Origin: an uncultured Ferrimonas sp. | Lineage (GTDB): Bacteria; Pseudomonadota; Gammaproteobacteria; Enterobacterales; Shewanellaceae | Assembly: GCF_947489035.1 (NCBI RefSeq) | Contig: NZ_CANLCI010000001.1 | Location: forward strand, 238,432 to 302,431 | DNA length: 64,000 bases | Direction of reading: 5' to 3' | Shown here: positions 52,452 through 61,537 of the stretch, piece after piece | How positions within the stretch are numbered: position 1 is the stretch's first letter | Layout: every line of letters starts with the position of its first letter | Position numbers and translations under genes: made by a program | Notes under the pieces: model-generated | The model's input: only the letters and a program-made list of their open reading frames with translations | Told to the model about the DNA's origin: nothing | Databases searched by the model: none

Positions 52452-54632
52452 ATGGCCGTTTTGTCTGCTCATCAAAACCAAGGGCTTGATCAGGTGTTAA
52501 GCCCACAACAGGGGCAAGGTAAATTCAGCGCCAGCACCTTGTTGTTTATCGGCCAACAGCTGCTGATGATCCTGCTGGTGCTGACCCTGTCAGAATCGAT
52601 GCTCTACATTAACCAGCAAGACATCAAACAGAAGCTGGCGAATCAGCGCTTCTCTGCCCTGCAGGGCTTCAGCGATCGGATTAACGATGCCCTGCAACAG
52701 CAGCAGCTCAATGCGGTGACCCTGAATCAATTTACCCTGTTACCCAGCCTGTTTGAGCAAGACGACCAACAGCTGAGCAACACGCGCAACACCTTAAGCC
52801 AGCTGCAGCAGCGGATTGGCTCTTACAGCGACATCGCCCTGCTCGACCGTGACGCCAATGTGCTGGTGCAAGTCGGGCGCGATAAACAGCTGCAAGTGTC
52901 TAAACGCGAACTGCAAACCGCCATCAGCGAGCTCGATCCCGACGAGGTGCACCTGTCGCCCATTTTATTGGATGGCAGCAACGGCGAAGCCCACATCTGG
53001 ACCCTAACTCAGGTTCAGCCCAATCAACGTGGCATCGCCTACCTGTTAACCAATGTCGAACTCAGCACCTTGTGGGCCTCGCTCTACACCGTCAGCTCGG
53101 TGGCCAACCCACCGCTGTTCTTGGTGAACCAACAAGGGCAGTACATCAGCCTGACCGACGTTGAAAAACGCGGCAAAGCCCCGCTGGAGCAGCTTTACCC
53201 CGGATTTTGGCAATACATGCTGAAAGAGGGCTTTGGTCAGTACGACGACGACAGCGTTAGCACCGTCTTTATGAAAGTGCGCCCCAGCAACCGCGATTCG
53301 GTGTACCTGTTCTCCTTTATTGATAGCGAAAAAGACATGGCCGTAGAGAAACGCTATCGCTGGCAGATCCGCGCCATCACCGCCATCGTGTTGGTGTTCA
53401 TCTTTATCTATTTCTGGCAACAGCGGCGCCAATTAAGCGACCGCCAAACCCGCCAACGCGCCAGCGCCTTAGCCGAGCAGCTGTACCAATCCAACATGGG
53501 AGCCATGCTGTTTAACTTGGATGGCTACTGCATCAGCGCCAACAAACAACTAACCAGCCAGCTGGGGATCCCCGCCACGCAACTGCAAGAGCGGCGCTTT
53601 AATCGCTTGTTCAGCAGCGACATGCTTGGCATTGATGTGGTGTGGCAATTAACCCGCAGCTCGGGCTACTGGGAAGGCACGCTGCTGCTCACCCAGCCAA
53701 TGGATTCGCAGCTGCGGGTAAACTTACGCACCATCACCCTCGAACGGGGCGAATCGCTGGTGCTGCTGCGGCTAGAAGAGAGCCCACAACAGCGCGAACA
53801 AGCGCTGAAGCTGCGCCATTTTGAACAGCTGTGCGACAGCGCCAGCGGCATCGCCTTACTGGACGCCAACCAACAGATCATCAGCACCAATCGGGCGATG
53901 GTGACCGTTTGTAAAACCCAGATGGCGCAGCTGACGGGCCGATCTTGGCTGACCTTATTGCCGCTGAATAACCCCGAAATGAATCAGATCTTGGATACTC
54001 AGCTCAGCAGCCGTGGGATCTGGCAAAGCCAGATCTGGATCCGCCGTGGCGACGCGGCCATCTGCCGCTGTTTGGCCAGCATTCAGCTGTCGGAATCCAG
54101 CAGCTCGGAAGACAGCTACCGAGTGCTGACCCTAACCCCGATTAACGATCTCAGCCTGTGCAACGACGACGATCTGAACCAACAGTTTAAGCGCGGTAAC
54201 TTGGGGCAACTGCTGCGGAAAAACCCGCAACAGCAACACGCCTTGATGGTGATCAGCATCGGCAATGATTCCTCCATCAGCAGCTTTGCCGATGCGGATC
54301 AAACGCTGTTCCGCCAGCACATGATTTTGCAGCAGCTCGGCGGGGCCCTGCCGCCGGAAGCCGTGGTGGGTAACTTATCCCACCCCAGCGAGATCCAGAT
54401 CTTGCTGCCGAAGTGGCATCACACCCAAGCCGCGCACCTAGCCGCCAATCTGCTGAAGCTGTTAGACGACGCCGACATGAGCCAGCAGATCACCATTGGC
54501 CTCGCCCAAAGCGACATCGACACCAACTGGATCCAGCTGGTGGAAGAAGCCCAAGCGGCACTCGAACGCGCCCGCATGACCGGCCAGCGCTACTGTCAGG
54601 CTTACACGCGCTTACCCAAAGAGCCGCGCTAA
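52452..54632 (+). CDS. Membrane sensor with Cache-like and two PAS domains and a degenerate GGDEF domain
   Basis: A 726-residue membrane protein. Helix 1 (~28-50), a long periplasmic Cache-like sensor (~55-300), helix 2 (~308-325), PAS-like domains (~345-445 and ~460-565), and a C-terminal region (~575-725) that keeps the GGDEF-domain end (ITIGLAQSDIDTNWIQLVEEAQAALERARMTG split across the expected strand and helix) but has LSHPSEIQILLP where the GGDEF loop should be. It therefore probably does not make c-di-GMP; it may bind it or act as a scaffold. It follows srmB after 100 bases with no EAL domain. Inputs are unknown. Confidence 0.75.
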   Translation: MAVLSAHQNQGLDQVLSPQQGQGKFSASTLLFIGQQLLMILLVLTLSESMLYINQQDIKQKLANQRFSALQGFSDRINDALQQQQLNAVTLNQFTLLPSLFEQDDQQLSNTRNTLSQLQQRIGSYSDIALLDRDANVLVQVGRDKQLQVSKRELQTAISELDPDEVHLSPILLDGSNGEAHIWTLTQVQPNQRGIAYLLTNVELSTLWASLYTVSSVANPPLFLVNQQGQYISLTDVEKRGKAPLEQLYPGFWQYMLKEGFGQYDDDSVSTVFMKVRPSNRDSVYLFSFIDSEKDMAVEKRYRWQIRAITAIVLVFIFIYFWQQRRQLSDRQTRQRASALAEQLYQSNMGAMLFNLDGYCISANKQLTSQLGIPATQLQERRFNRLFSSDMLGIDVVWQLTRSSGYWEGTLLLTQPMDSQLRVNLRTITLERGESLVLLRLEESPQQREQALKLRHFEQLCDSASGIALLDANQQIISTNRAMVTVCKTQMAQLTGRSWLTLLPLNNPEMNQILDTQLSSRGIWQSQIWIRRGDAAICRCLASIQLSESSSSEDSYRVLTLTPINDLSLCNDDDLNQQFKRGNLGQLLRKNPQQQHALMVISIGNDSSISSFADADQTLFRQHMILQQLGGALPPEAVVGNLSHPSEIQILLPKWHHTQAAHLAANLLKLLDDADMSQQITIGLAQSDIDTNWIQLVEEAQAALERARMTGQRYCQAYTRLPKEPR

Positions 54633-54650
54633 GCGCCAACCCCACAACCG

Positions 54651-54684
54651 CAAGCGCCCGCGAATGGTCATTCGCGGGCGCTTG
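54651..54684 (+). terminator. Terminator of the PAS/GGDEF-like gene
   Basis: A perfect 16-bp stem CAAGCGCCCGCGAATG/CATTCGCGGGCGCTTG with a 2-base gap, then TTATGG. Very strong hairpin, weak T-tract. Confidence 0.8.
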
Positions 54685-54705
54685 TTATGGTTTGGACGTT
54701 AAGTC

Positions 54706-55657
54706 GTTCGATGACGCCTGCGGCGAATCAAACCTACTTCCCAACAACAACAACAACAACTGCATCAGCATCGATCCCATTCGCCGCGCTTTGGCGTAAC
54801 GTGACAGCTGCATCACCGTAGGTCCCGTTAGCCGCTCTTTGGCGTAACGTGACAGCCCGAGATATTTCCCAAGCTCTGCCATTGTTCGATGACGCCTGCG
54901 GCGAATCAAACCTACTTCCCAACAACAACTGCATCAGCGTCGATCCCATTCGCCGCGCTTTGGCCTGACGTGACAGCCCGAGATATTTCCCAAGCTCTGC
55001 CATTGTTCGATTACGCCTGCGGCTAATCAAACCTACTTCCCAACAACAACTGCATCACCGTAGGTCCCATTCGCCGCGCTTTGGCCTGACGTGACAGCGC
55101 CAATGCCTTTCCTAAGCTCTGCCATTGTTCGATGACGCCTGCGGCTAATCAAACCTACTTCCCAACAACAACTGCATCAGCGTCGATCCCATTCGCCGCG
55201 CTTTGGCCTGACGTGACAGCTGCATCACCGTAGGTCCCGTTAGCCGCTCTTTGGCGTAACGTGACAGCCCGAGATATTTACCAAGCTCTGCCATCGTTCG
55301 ATTACGCCTGCGGCGAATCAAACCTACTTCCCAACAACAACTGCATCATCGTAGGTCCCGTTAGCCGCGCTTTGGCGTAACGTGACAGCTGCATCACCGT
55401 AGGTCCCGTTAGCCGCTCTTTGGCGTAACGTGACAACCCGAGATATTTACCGAGCTCTGCCATTGTTCGATGACGCCTGCGGCGAATTAAACCTACTTCC
55501 CAACAACAACTGCATCAGCGTCGATCCCGTTAGCCGCGCTTTGGCGTAACGTGACAGCTGCATCACCGTAGGTCCCGTTAGCCGCGCTTTGGCGTAACGT
55601 GACAGCCCGAGATATTTACCAAGCTCTGCCATCGTTCGATGACGCCTGCGGCGAATC
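54706..55657. repeat. Composite modular tandem-repeat array (six units plus a partial)
   Basis: Six units start at 54706, 54884, 55005, 55127, 55296 and 55465, with a truncated seventh at 55634. Unit lengths are 178, 121, 122, 169, 169, 169. Each unit is A (~46 bases, GATGACGCCTGCGGCGAATC...CCCAACAACAAC), one or two B modules (48 bases, TGCATCA..CGT...GGTCCC...TTTGGCGTAACGTGACAG), and C (~28 bases, CCCGAGATATTTMCCAAGCT). 121 versus 169 is the loss or gain of one B. Unit 1 has three extra AAC triplets (54742-54759). Most lengths are not multiples of three, so no long tandem protein is encoded. Confidence 0.93.
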
Positions 55658-55705
55658 GAAGCGACTTGCTGCACAACAGCGACAACATACCCCGTGAACA
55701 ACGAC

Positions 55706-56986
55706 TTATGCCAATTGCTGCCGTAAGTAGTCTTGCAACGGGGTTAAGTCCGCAGCCAGGGGGTGGCTCAGTAATGGCTTATCCACCACCGCCGCCAACG
55801 CTGGTGGCAGTGGCACCTCAACCCCCAAGATCTGCGCCACCGATTGCTGAAACTTGGCCGGATGGGCGGTGCCTAAAAATACCCCCACTTCATCCGCTTG
55901 CAGCGACTGCGCCAAGGCCGCGCTGGCAACGGCGGCGTGGGGCTCGCTGCGATACCCGCCCGAGGCCAGCTGCCGTAACTGCGCCGCCGTGCTGGCCTCG
56001 TCCACTTTGATTGCGGTTAGGTTCTGCTGCGGCCAACCATAGCGTTGCTGCAGGGCTTCCACCCGTGGCCAGTTATTGGGGCTGGTAACGTCCATCGCAT
56101 TCGACAAGGTGTGGTGCACCGGCTCGGGCTGCCACTGGCCGCTGGCGAGGTAGCGCGGCACGGTGTCGTTCAAGTTGGTGGCCGCCACAAAACGCTTGAT
56201 CGGCGCCCCCATCGCTTGGGCAATCAGCCCCGCAGTCAGGTTGCCAAAGTTGCCCGACGGCACCGCCACCACCGCCTGTTGCCGTTGCTCGGCGGGCAGC
56301 TGCGCTACCGCTTCGAAGTAATAACAGATCTGCGCCAGCAGCCGAGCAATGTTGATTGAGTTGGCCGAGGTTAAGCCAAATTCGGCTTTAAGCTCGGCGT
56401 CACTGAAGGCTTGTTTCACCAACTGCTGACAATCATCAAAGCTGCCCGCTACCGCCAAGGTGTGAATGTTATCGCCCAAGGTGCAGAACATCTTCTCTTG
56501 CAGTTCGCTGATCCCACCGGCGGGGTACAGCACCACCACATCAATGTTATCCAAGCCGTAGAACGCATCCGCCACCGCCGCACCGGTATCGCCACTGGTG
56601 GCGGTTAAGATGGTTTGCCGCTGCTCCCCGGCAAAGGCGTTTAAGCACTGCGCTAAAAAGCGGGCACCAAAGTCTTTAAACGCCAAGGTGGGGCCATGAA
56701 ACAGCTCTAAACAGTATTGGCCGTCGCCCGCGGGCACCAGCGGCAGTTCAAAGGTGAACGCCTGCGCCACCAGCCGTTCAACCTGCGCTTGGCCTAATTC
56801 GTCCGCCAGCAACGCCGCGAGGATCCGCTGGCTGCGTTCAACAAAGGGCAGCGACCACAGCGATTCCACAGCCAGCTGCGGCAAGCGATCCGGCATAAAT
56901 AAGCCCTGCTGCTGGCCTAGCCCCTGCAGCACCGCTTGGCGAAAACTGACCTGCTCTGCGGCCACATTAAGATTGGTTAACTGCAT
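55706..56986 (-). CDS. thrC: Threonine synthase
   Basis: A 426-residue PLP enzyme that turns O-phosphohomoserine into threonine, the last step of the pathway. The PLP lysine lies in HGPTLAFKDFGARFL near residue 106, and the phosphate-binding PSGNFGNLTAGL is near 225. TATSGDTGAAVADAFYG is also conserved. Length matches E. coli ThrC (428). ATG 56986 has AAGGAGAG upstream and overlaps the end of thrB by 20 bases. Last gene of thrLABC; its 3' end lies 49 bases from the modular repeat array. I see no clear terminator between them. Confidence 0.95.
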   Translation of the reverse strand: MQLTNLNVAAEQVSFRQAVLQGLGQQQGLFMPDRLPQLAVESLWSLPFVERSQRILAALLADELGQAQVERLVAQAFTFELPLVPAGDGQYCLELFHGPTLAFKDFGARFLAQCLNAFAGEQRQTILTATSGDTGAAVADAFYGLDNIDVVVLYPAGGISELQEKMFCTLGDNIHTLAVAGSFDDCQQLVKQAFSDAELKAEFGLTSANSINIARLLAQICYYFEAVAQLPAEQRQQAVVAVPSGNFGNLTAGLIAQAMGAPIKRFVAATNLNDTVPRYLASGQWQPEPVHHTLSNAMDVTSPNNWPRVEALQQRYGWPQQNLTAIKVDEASTAAQLRQLASGGYRSEPHAAVASAALAQSLQADEVGVFLGTAHPAKFQQSVAQILGVEVPLPPALAAVVDKPLLSHPLAADLTPLQDYLRQQLA

Positions 56987-57965
56987 CGTGCTGACTCTCC
57001 TTGTATTGCACCCCGTGCTGCGCCAAGCGACACAGCCGCACCAGCCCATATTGATTGGTTAGATAGTGATGTTGCAGGTATTGTCGCCCTTGCTCGGCCA
57101 CCGCCTTATCGCGGCAAACCGCAAACAGAGTGGGGCCAGAGCCGGAGATCCCGACCGCCTCAAACCCCAAACCCTTCAGCTTGGTTTTGGCCGCTTGGTA
57201 GCCGGGAATGTGCGCCGCCCGATGGGGCTCGGCCAGCACGTCGTTCAACGCCGCTAACGCTTGCGCTTCATCGCCGCGATAACTGGCGGCCACAAAACTG
57301 GCCAACTGCTGGCCATAACGAATGGTGGTGGCCAGCGGCACTTCGCTGGGCAGCAACGCCCGCATCTTGGCGGTCGACAGGGTGATCCCCGGATACGCCA
57401 CCAACCAGTACCAGTTATCGAAACTGGGCAGCGCTTGGGCGTCGTCGGCCAACATCAACTGCATGCCGCCTAAAAAGCTCGGGGCGACATTATCAAAGTG
57501 CACCGAGCCGGAGATCTGCCCTTCCAGTTCGCCCATCAGTTGCAGCAGTTGGGCGTGATTCAGCGGCTGGCCAAAGTAGCGGTTCAGCGCCGCTAACGCC
57601 GCCACCACCGAGCTGGCGCTGCTGCCTAAACCAGAGCCGATGGGCAAATTCTTTTGCAACGTCAGCTGCAACCCTTGGCATTCGGGCGCATAACGGCGAA
57701 TAAACTCTTGGGCGCAGCGCGTGACGATGTTGCCGGTTGCAGGCAGAAACCGGGCGTAAGCGCCACTGCAGCTCAGGTGCAGCGGCACCTCCGTCGCGGC
57801 CGTAGCCTCAGTTGCAGCCAACGCCGTGACCGTCACCACGTCACCAAAGGGCAGCTCATCGTGCTGCTCGCCCTCAACGATGGGTTCCAGTGCTGCCCCA
57901 AGCAGATCGAAGCCCACGCTGACGTTGCCCATTGAGGCGGGCGCATAAACCGATACGGTTTTCAT
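56967..57965 (-). CDS. thrB: Homoserine kinase
   Basis: A 332-residue GHMP-superfamily kinase that phosphorylates homoserine with ATP. The ATP loop PIGSGLGSSASSVVAAL lies near residue 88. The N-terminal YAPASMGNVSVGFDLLGAAL and the C-terminal GISGSGPTLFAV are family signatures. ATG 57965 has AGGAGG seven bases upstream and overlaps the thrA stop by one base (TAATG). The end overlaps thrC by 20 bases, giving tight coupling. Confidence 0.95.
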   Translation of the reverse strand: MKTVSVYAPASMGNVSVGFDLLGAALEPIVEGEQHDELPFGDVVTVTALAATEATAATEVPLHLSCSGAYARFLPATGNIVTRCAQEFIRRYAPECQGLQLTLQKNLPIGSGLGSSASSVVAALAALNRYFGQPLNHAQLLQLMGELEGQISGSVHFDNVAPSFLGGMQLMLADDAQALPSFDNWYWLVAYPGITLSTAKMRALLPSEVPLATTIRYGQQLASFVAASYRGDEAQALAALNDVLAEPHRAAHIPGYQAAKTKLKGLGFEAVGISGSGPTLFAVCRDKAVAEQGRQYLQHHYLTNQYGLVRLCRLAQHGVQYKESQHDAVNQS

Positions 57966-60421
57966 TAGGCCTCCTGTTGCCATGCTTGAGTTCGCAAGAT
58001 ATCCGCAAACACCCCAGCGGCGGTTACCGCTGCCCCGGCGCCATAGCCCCGCAGCACGAACGGCAATGGGCTGTAGTAGCGGCTGTAAAAGGCCAAGGCG
58101 TTTTCACCGCCTTTAATGGCATACAACGGGTGGGCGGCATCCACCGCTTGCACCTTGATGTGGCACTGGCCTTGGGCGTCAATCGCGCCAACGTAACGCA
58201 GCACCTTGCCATCGGCCTGGGCGGCGGCAATGCGCTGCTGCACCGCGGCATCGGCCTCTGGCAGCTTGGCCATAAAGCTGGCCACGTCGCCGCTGGCATC
58301 AAAGTCGTCTGGCAGCACGCTGTCGATGTGCAGATCCTCCAGCTCCAACGGCATTCCCGCCTCACGGGCTAAGATCAGCACCTTACGCGCGACGTCCATG
58401 CCCGACAGATCCTCGCGGGGATCCGGCTCGGTAAAGCCTTTGTCCCGCGCCATGCCGGTGGCTTGGGATAGGCTCATCCCCTCTTCCAGCAAGCCAAAGA
58501 TGTACGACAACGAGCCCGACAGCACCCCCGAAAATTCGGTCAGTTGATCCCCCGCCCGCAGCAACCCTTGCAGGTTGTCGATCACCGGCAAGCCTGCGCC
58601 AACGTTGGCTTCATACAGGAATTGGCGTTTGTGTTCCCGCGCCACCTGCCGCAGCTGTTGGTACTGCGCCATGGTGCCGGTGTTGGCTTTTTTGTTGGGG
58701 GTAACCACGTGCCAGCCTTGGCTCATTGCGGCGCAGTAGTAAGTGGCCACTTCGTCGGCGGCACTGCAATCCACTAAGACCGGATTGACCAGATGGGCAT
58801 CGGCGGCAAAGCGCAGCAAGCGCTGCAGATCCAGCGGTTCGGCGCTGGGCAACTGATCGCGCCAGCGGTCGAAGCCAAGGCCATCGGCGGCCAGCAGCAT
58901 CTGCCGTGAATTCGTTACCCCGCATAACCGAATGGCGATGTTGTGCTGCTGCAGATGCGGCTGCTGCGCGGCAATTTGCTGGATCAGTGCGTCGCCCACG
59001 TTACCGGCCCCCACCACCACCACATCAATCGACTGACGCCGCACAAACAGGTTTTCATGGCACAACCGCAGCGCATTGGGGGCTTGATGCTGTTGCACCA
59101 CCGCCGAAATTGCCCGCTCGGAGCTGCCTTGGGCGATAGCGAGCACGGACGCACTGGCTTGCGATAACGCCTTAAAGAAGCGCGCGGCCACCCCTTTGCG
59201 GGTTTTCATGCCATCGCCCACTAAGGTGATGATGGCCAGATCCCGCTGCACATCAATTGGCTCTAACAGCTGCTGTTTCAGCTCCAGTTCAAACGCCTGT
59301 TGCAAGGCGGCCAACGCCCCAGCACCGGCGGCTTCGTGCACGCAAAAGGAGATGGAGTATTCCGACGAGCTTTGGGTGATCAAAGTGACCGATATGCCCG
59401 CCTGCGCCATTGCCGCAAACACGCGGCTGGCCATGCCAACCATCCCCTTCATGCCGGGGCCAGAAACGCTGATCATCCACTGGGACTTTAACTGGCTGAT
59501 CGCCTTAACCAGCGAATGGGACGGTTCCGTGCGTGCATGAATTAAGGTGCCCGCTGAGTCTGGATTGAGGGTGTTGCGGATCCGGCACGGGATCTGATGC
59601 TGCGCGATGGGGGCGATGGTGCGTGGGTGCAGCACCGAGGCGCCGAAGTAAGACAGCTCCATCGCCTCTTCGTAGCTCAGGCTTGGCACCAGCTGAGCAT
59701 CGTCAATCAGCCGTGGATCCAAGTTATACACCCCATCCACGTCGGTCCAGATCTCGCAACGGTCGGCATGCACACACGCCGCCAGCACCGCCGCGCTGTA
59801 ATCCGAGCCATTGCGCCCCAAGGTCACGGTATCGCCACTGGCATTGGCTGCGGTAAAGCCCGGCACTAACCACACTCGGTATTCGCCTAAGGGCAGCGCC
59901 GCCAGCTGCGCTCGGCTGGGTTCGATCTCAACTTCCGCCGCCAGCATTGGCCCCTGCGCCAACAAACACTGGCGCGGGTCTAAGCTGGCCACCGGCCACG
60001 GGGCTTGCGCCAGCAACGCCTGCAACAGCGCCACCGACCAGCGTTCGCCGCACACCAGCACTTGCGCCAGCACGGGCTTGGGGCAACGGCGCAGTAACGC
60101 GATGCCGTGCAACAGCTGCTGCAACTGCGCCAGCTCTTGCTGCCACTGCTGTTGCAACCGCGCCGCGGCGCTTGGCACCGCCCGGCTAATGGCGCCATTT
60201 AACCGATCCATCTTGGCGTTAATTTCGGCAAGCGCGGGGGCAGGATGTTGGCCACTGCTGGCTTGGCTGGCGGCTTGTTCAAGCAGGTTGGTGATCCCCG
60301 CCGGTGCCGACAGCACCACCATCACCGGAAACGTACTGGCGGCGTCGCTCACCAGCTGTGCCACGGTGTGCAACTTGCTCGCGTCCGCCAATGACGATCC
60401 GCCAAACTTCATCACTTTCAT
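57965..60421 (-). CDS. thrA: Bifunctional aspartokinase I / homoserine dehydrogenase I
   Basis: An 818-residue fusion enzyme (E. coli ThrA: 820) catalysing the first and third steps to threonine. Aspartokinase domain at ~1-290 (KFGGSSLAD at the N-terminus, [13 protein letters not shown] near 230), ACT regulatory domains at ~310-455 for threonine feedback ([17 protein letters not shown]), homoserine dehydrogenase at ~460-815 with [13 protein letters not shown] for NADP and [19 protein letters not shown] 60421 has GGAGAACGGCAAG upstream. Expression is controlled by the thrL attenuator 40-180 bases upstream. Confidence 0.96.
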   Translation of the reverse strand: MKVMKFGGSSLADASKLHTVAQLVSDAASTFPVMVVLSAPAGITNLLEQAASQASSGQHPAPALAEINAKMDRLNGAISRAVPSAAARLQQQWQQELAQLQQLLHGIALLRRCPKPVLAQVLVCGERWSVALLQALLAQAPWPVASLDPRQCLLAQGPMLAAEVEIEPSRAQLAALPLGEYRVWLVPGFTAANASGDTVTLGRNGSDYSAAVLAACVHADRCEIWTDVDGVYNLDPRLIDDAQLVPSLSYEEAMELSYFGASVLHPRTIAPIAQHQIPCRIRNTLNPDSAGTLIHARTEPSHSLVKAISQLKSQWMISVSGPGMKGMVGMASRVFAAMAQAGISVTLITQSSSEYSISFCVHEAAGAGALAALQQAFELELKQQLLEPIDVQRDLAIITLVGDGMKTRKGVAARFFKALSQASASVLAIAQGSSERAISAVVQQHQAPNALRLCHENLFVRRQSIDVVVVGAGNVGDALIQQIAAQQPHLQQHNIAIRLCGVTNSRQMLLAADGLGFDRWRDQLPSAEPLDLQRLLRFAADAHLVNPVLVDCSAADEVATYYCAAMSQGWHVVTPNKKANTGTMAQYQQLRQVAREHKRQFLYEANVGAGLPVIDNLQGLLRAGDQLTEFSGVLSGSLSYIFGLLEEGMSLSQATGMARDKGFTEPDPREDLSGMDVARKVLILAREAGMPLELEDLHIDSVLPDDFDASGDVASFMAKLPEADAAVQQRIAAAQADGKVLRYVGAIDAQGQCHIKVQAVDAAHPLYAIKGGENALAFYSRYYSPLPFVLRGYGAGAAVTAAGVFADILRTQAWQQEA

Positions 60422-60458
60422 CTTGCCGTTCTCCTTTTTTTTGCTCGCCGTAAACGCA

Positions 60459-60486
60459 CAAAGCCCGCTCATCTGAGCGGGCTTTG
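60459..60486 (-). terminator. thr attenuator hairpin
   Basis: Perfect 13-bp stem CAAAGCCCGCTCA/TGAGCGGGCTTTG between thrL and thrA. The T-tract on the minus strand is broken (TTTGTGCGTTT). The end of the leader ORF (GGGGGCGGGC) can pair with AGCCCGCTC to form the rival antiterminator. Confidence 0.75.
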
Positions 60487-60515
60487 TTGATTTGGATAGT
60501 GAATCCGAGGTGCTG

Positions 60516-60596
60516 CTAGCCCGCCCCCAACCTTTCGGTGGTGGTAATGGTGGTAGTGGTAATCACTAGAGCTAGCGGTGCTGTCAGTGGATGCAA
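60516..60596 (-). CDS. thrL: thr operon leader peptide
   Basis: A short ORF with the codons Ile-Thr-Thr-Thr-Thr-Ile-Thr-Thr-Thr (60537-60563) followed by Glu-Arg-Leu-Gly-Ala-Gly-stop, closely like E. coli ThrL, which also ends Gly-Ala-Gly. Ribosome stalling at these codons when Thr- or Ile-tRNA is scarce would favour antitermination. The start is not ATG: TTG at 60596 (26 residues, GAGGA at 60605-60610 well placed) is most likely; GTG at 60566 (16 residues) is the alternative. Too short for automatic calling. Confidence 0.8.
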   Translation of the reverse strand: MHPLTAPLALVITTTTITTTERLGAG

Positions 60597-60627
60597 AGTC
60601 CAAATTCCTCGTTTCGTTGTGCTTTTT

Positions 60628-60656
60628 ACCATCAGCCTTTACGGCTGCTTTGTCAA
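60628..60656 (-). promoter_or_regulatory. Probable thr operon promoter
   Basis: On the minus strand, a perfect -35 TTGACA (60651-60656), 17 bases, then GATGGT (60628-60633), matching TATAAT at three positions only. The -35 overlaps the last codons of lasT. A start near 60621 would place the thrL ribosome site about 15 bases into the RNA. Confidence 0.45.
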
Positions 60657-61337
60657 CGATCCGGCCATCGCCTTTTCGATATCACCTAATAACAAATGCA
60701 ACATGGCCACGTCGCGCTGGCTTAATGTGCCCACGCTGTCTTGCAGCCAACGCCGCAGAGGTTCTTGTTCTGCCACCGCTAAGGTATCCAGCAGTTGCAC
60801 GCTGCGCTGCTTCAGCGCTTTGAACTGAGCGTCGTTAGCGCCAACTTCGCTTGGGGGTGGCAACTGCGAAAACTCATAGGCGTACAGCATGATCGCTTGG
60901 CCAAGGTTCAACGAAGGGTATGGGTTTGCCAACGGAATGGTGGTCAGCAGATCCACCAACGCCAAATCGGCATTGGCCAATCCCGACGCTTCACAACCAA
61001 ACACCACCGCCACCTTGCCAACACTGCTGCCCAGCTGCTGCACTTGGGCGGCCGCATCGTTGGGGCTGTGCAAGCGGCGTTTATCGCCCCGCTTACGGGC
61101 GGTGGTGGCAAAGCTTAAGTCGATGTCGGCCAAGGCACTGGCTAAATCATCAAAGGATTCGGCGTTTTCCAAAATGTGCTGGCTGCCGTGGGCGGTCCAA
61201 TTGGCTTCGTCCGCTTGGTGCGCCTGCGAGTTCACTACCCGCAATTTCTCAAAGCCCATGGTGTTCATGGCGCGTGCCGCCGCGCCCACGTTTTCGCCAC
61301 GCTGGGGTGACACCAAAATAAAGTACAGTTCTGCCAT
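60639..61337 (-). CDS. lasT: LasT/TrmJ-type SPOUT RNA methyltransferase
   Basis: A 232-residue SpoU-type (SPOUT) 2'-O-methyltransferase, E. coli LasT/YjtD. Signatures are ILVSPQRGENVGAAARAMNTMGF at the N-terminus, VVFGCEASGLANADLALVDLL near residue 115 and PYPSLNLGQAIMLYAYE near 145, forming the knotted AdoMet site. The RNA target of LasT is not firmly known. ATG 61337 has GAGAGGA upstream. It lies directly before thrLABC; in E. coli yjtD is also next to thrL, so this is conserved neighbourhood. The thr promoter overlaps its end. Confidence 0.9.
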   Translation of the reverse strand: MAELYFILVSPQRGENVGAAARAMNTMGFEKLRVVNSQAHQADEANWTAHGSQHILENAESFDDLASALADIDLSFATTARKRGDKRRLHSPNDAAAQVQQLGSSVGKVAVVFGCEASGLANADLALVDLLTTIPLANPYPSLNLGQAIMLYAYEFSQLPPPSEVGANDAQFKALKQRSVQLLDTLAVAEQEPLRRWLQDSVGTLSQRDVAMLHLLLGDIEKAMAGSLTKQP

Positions 61338-61537
61338 TACGTCCTCTCCGATAAGCGGAGCCAAGATTAGCCGCTGCGGCCACTAAAGCAAGTTGTCTCT
61401 TAGCTGCACATTGAGAAAGCGCCGATTGCGCGTTACTTTGAAGTGACTAATGCAGAAAAATTACTCAGTTATGTTCAATCGCGGTTGAACGCAGCCACGG
61501 GATTTCTGTTGACCGACTTGCCATCAAAGGAGTGATG

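Noticed and set aside
54706..55657. CRISPR array
   Set aside because: The whole unit is conserved, including what would be spacers, the units are 121-169 bases, and there are no cas genes.
54685..55701. Minus-strand ORFs of 74-98 codons inside the repeat array
   Set aside because: They simply translate the A, B and C modules. Unit lengths of 121, 122 and 169 shift the frame at every unit, and no ribosome site or family match exists.
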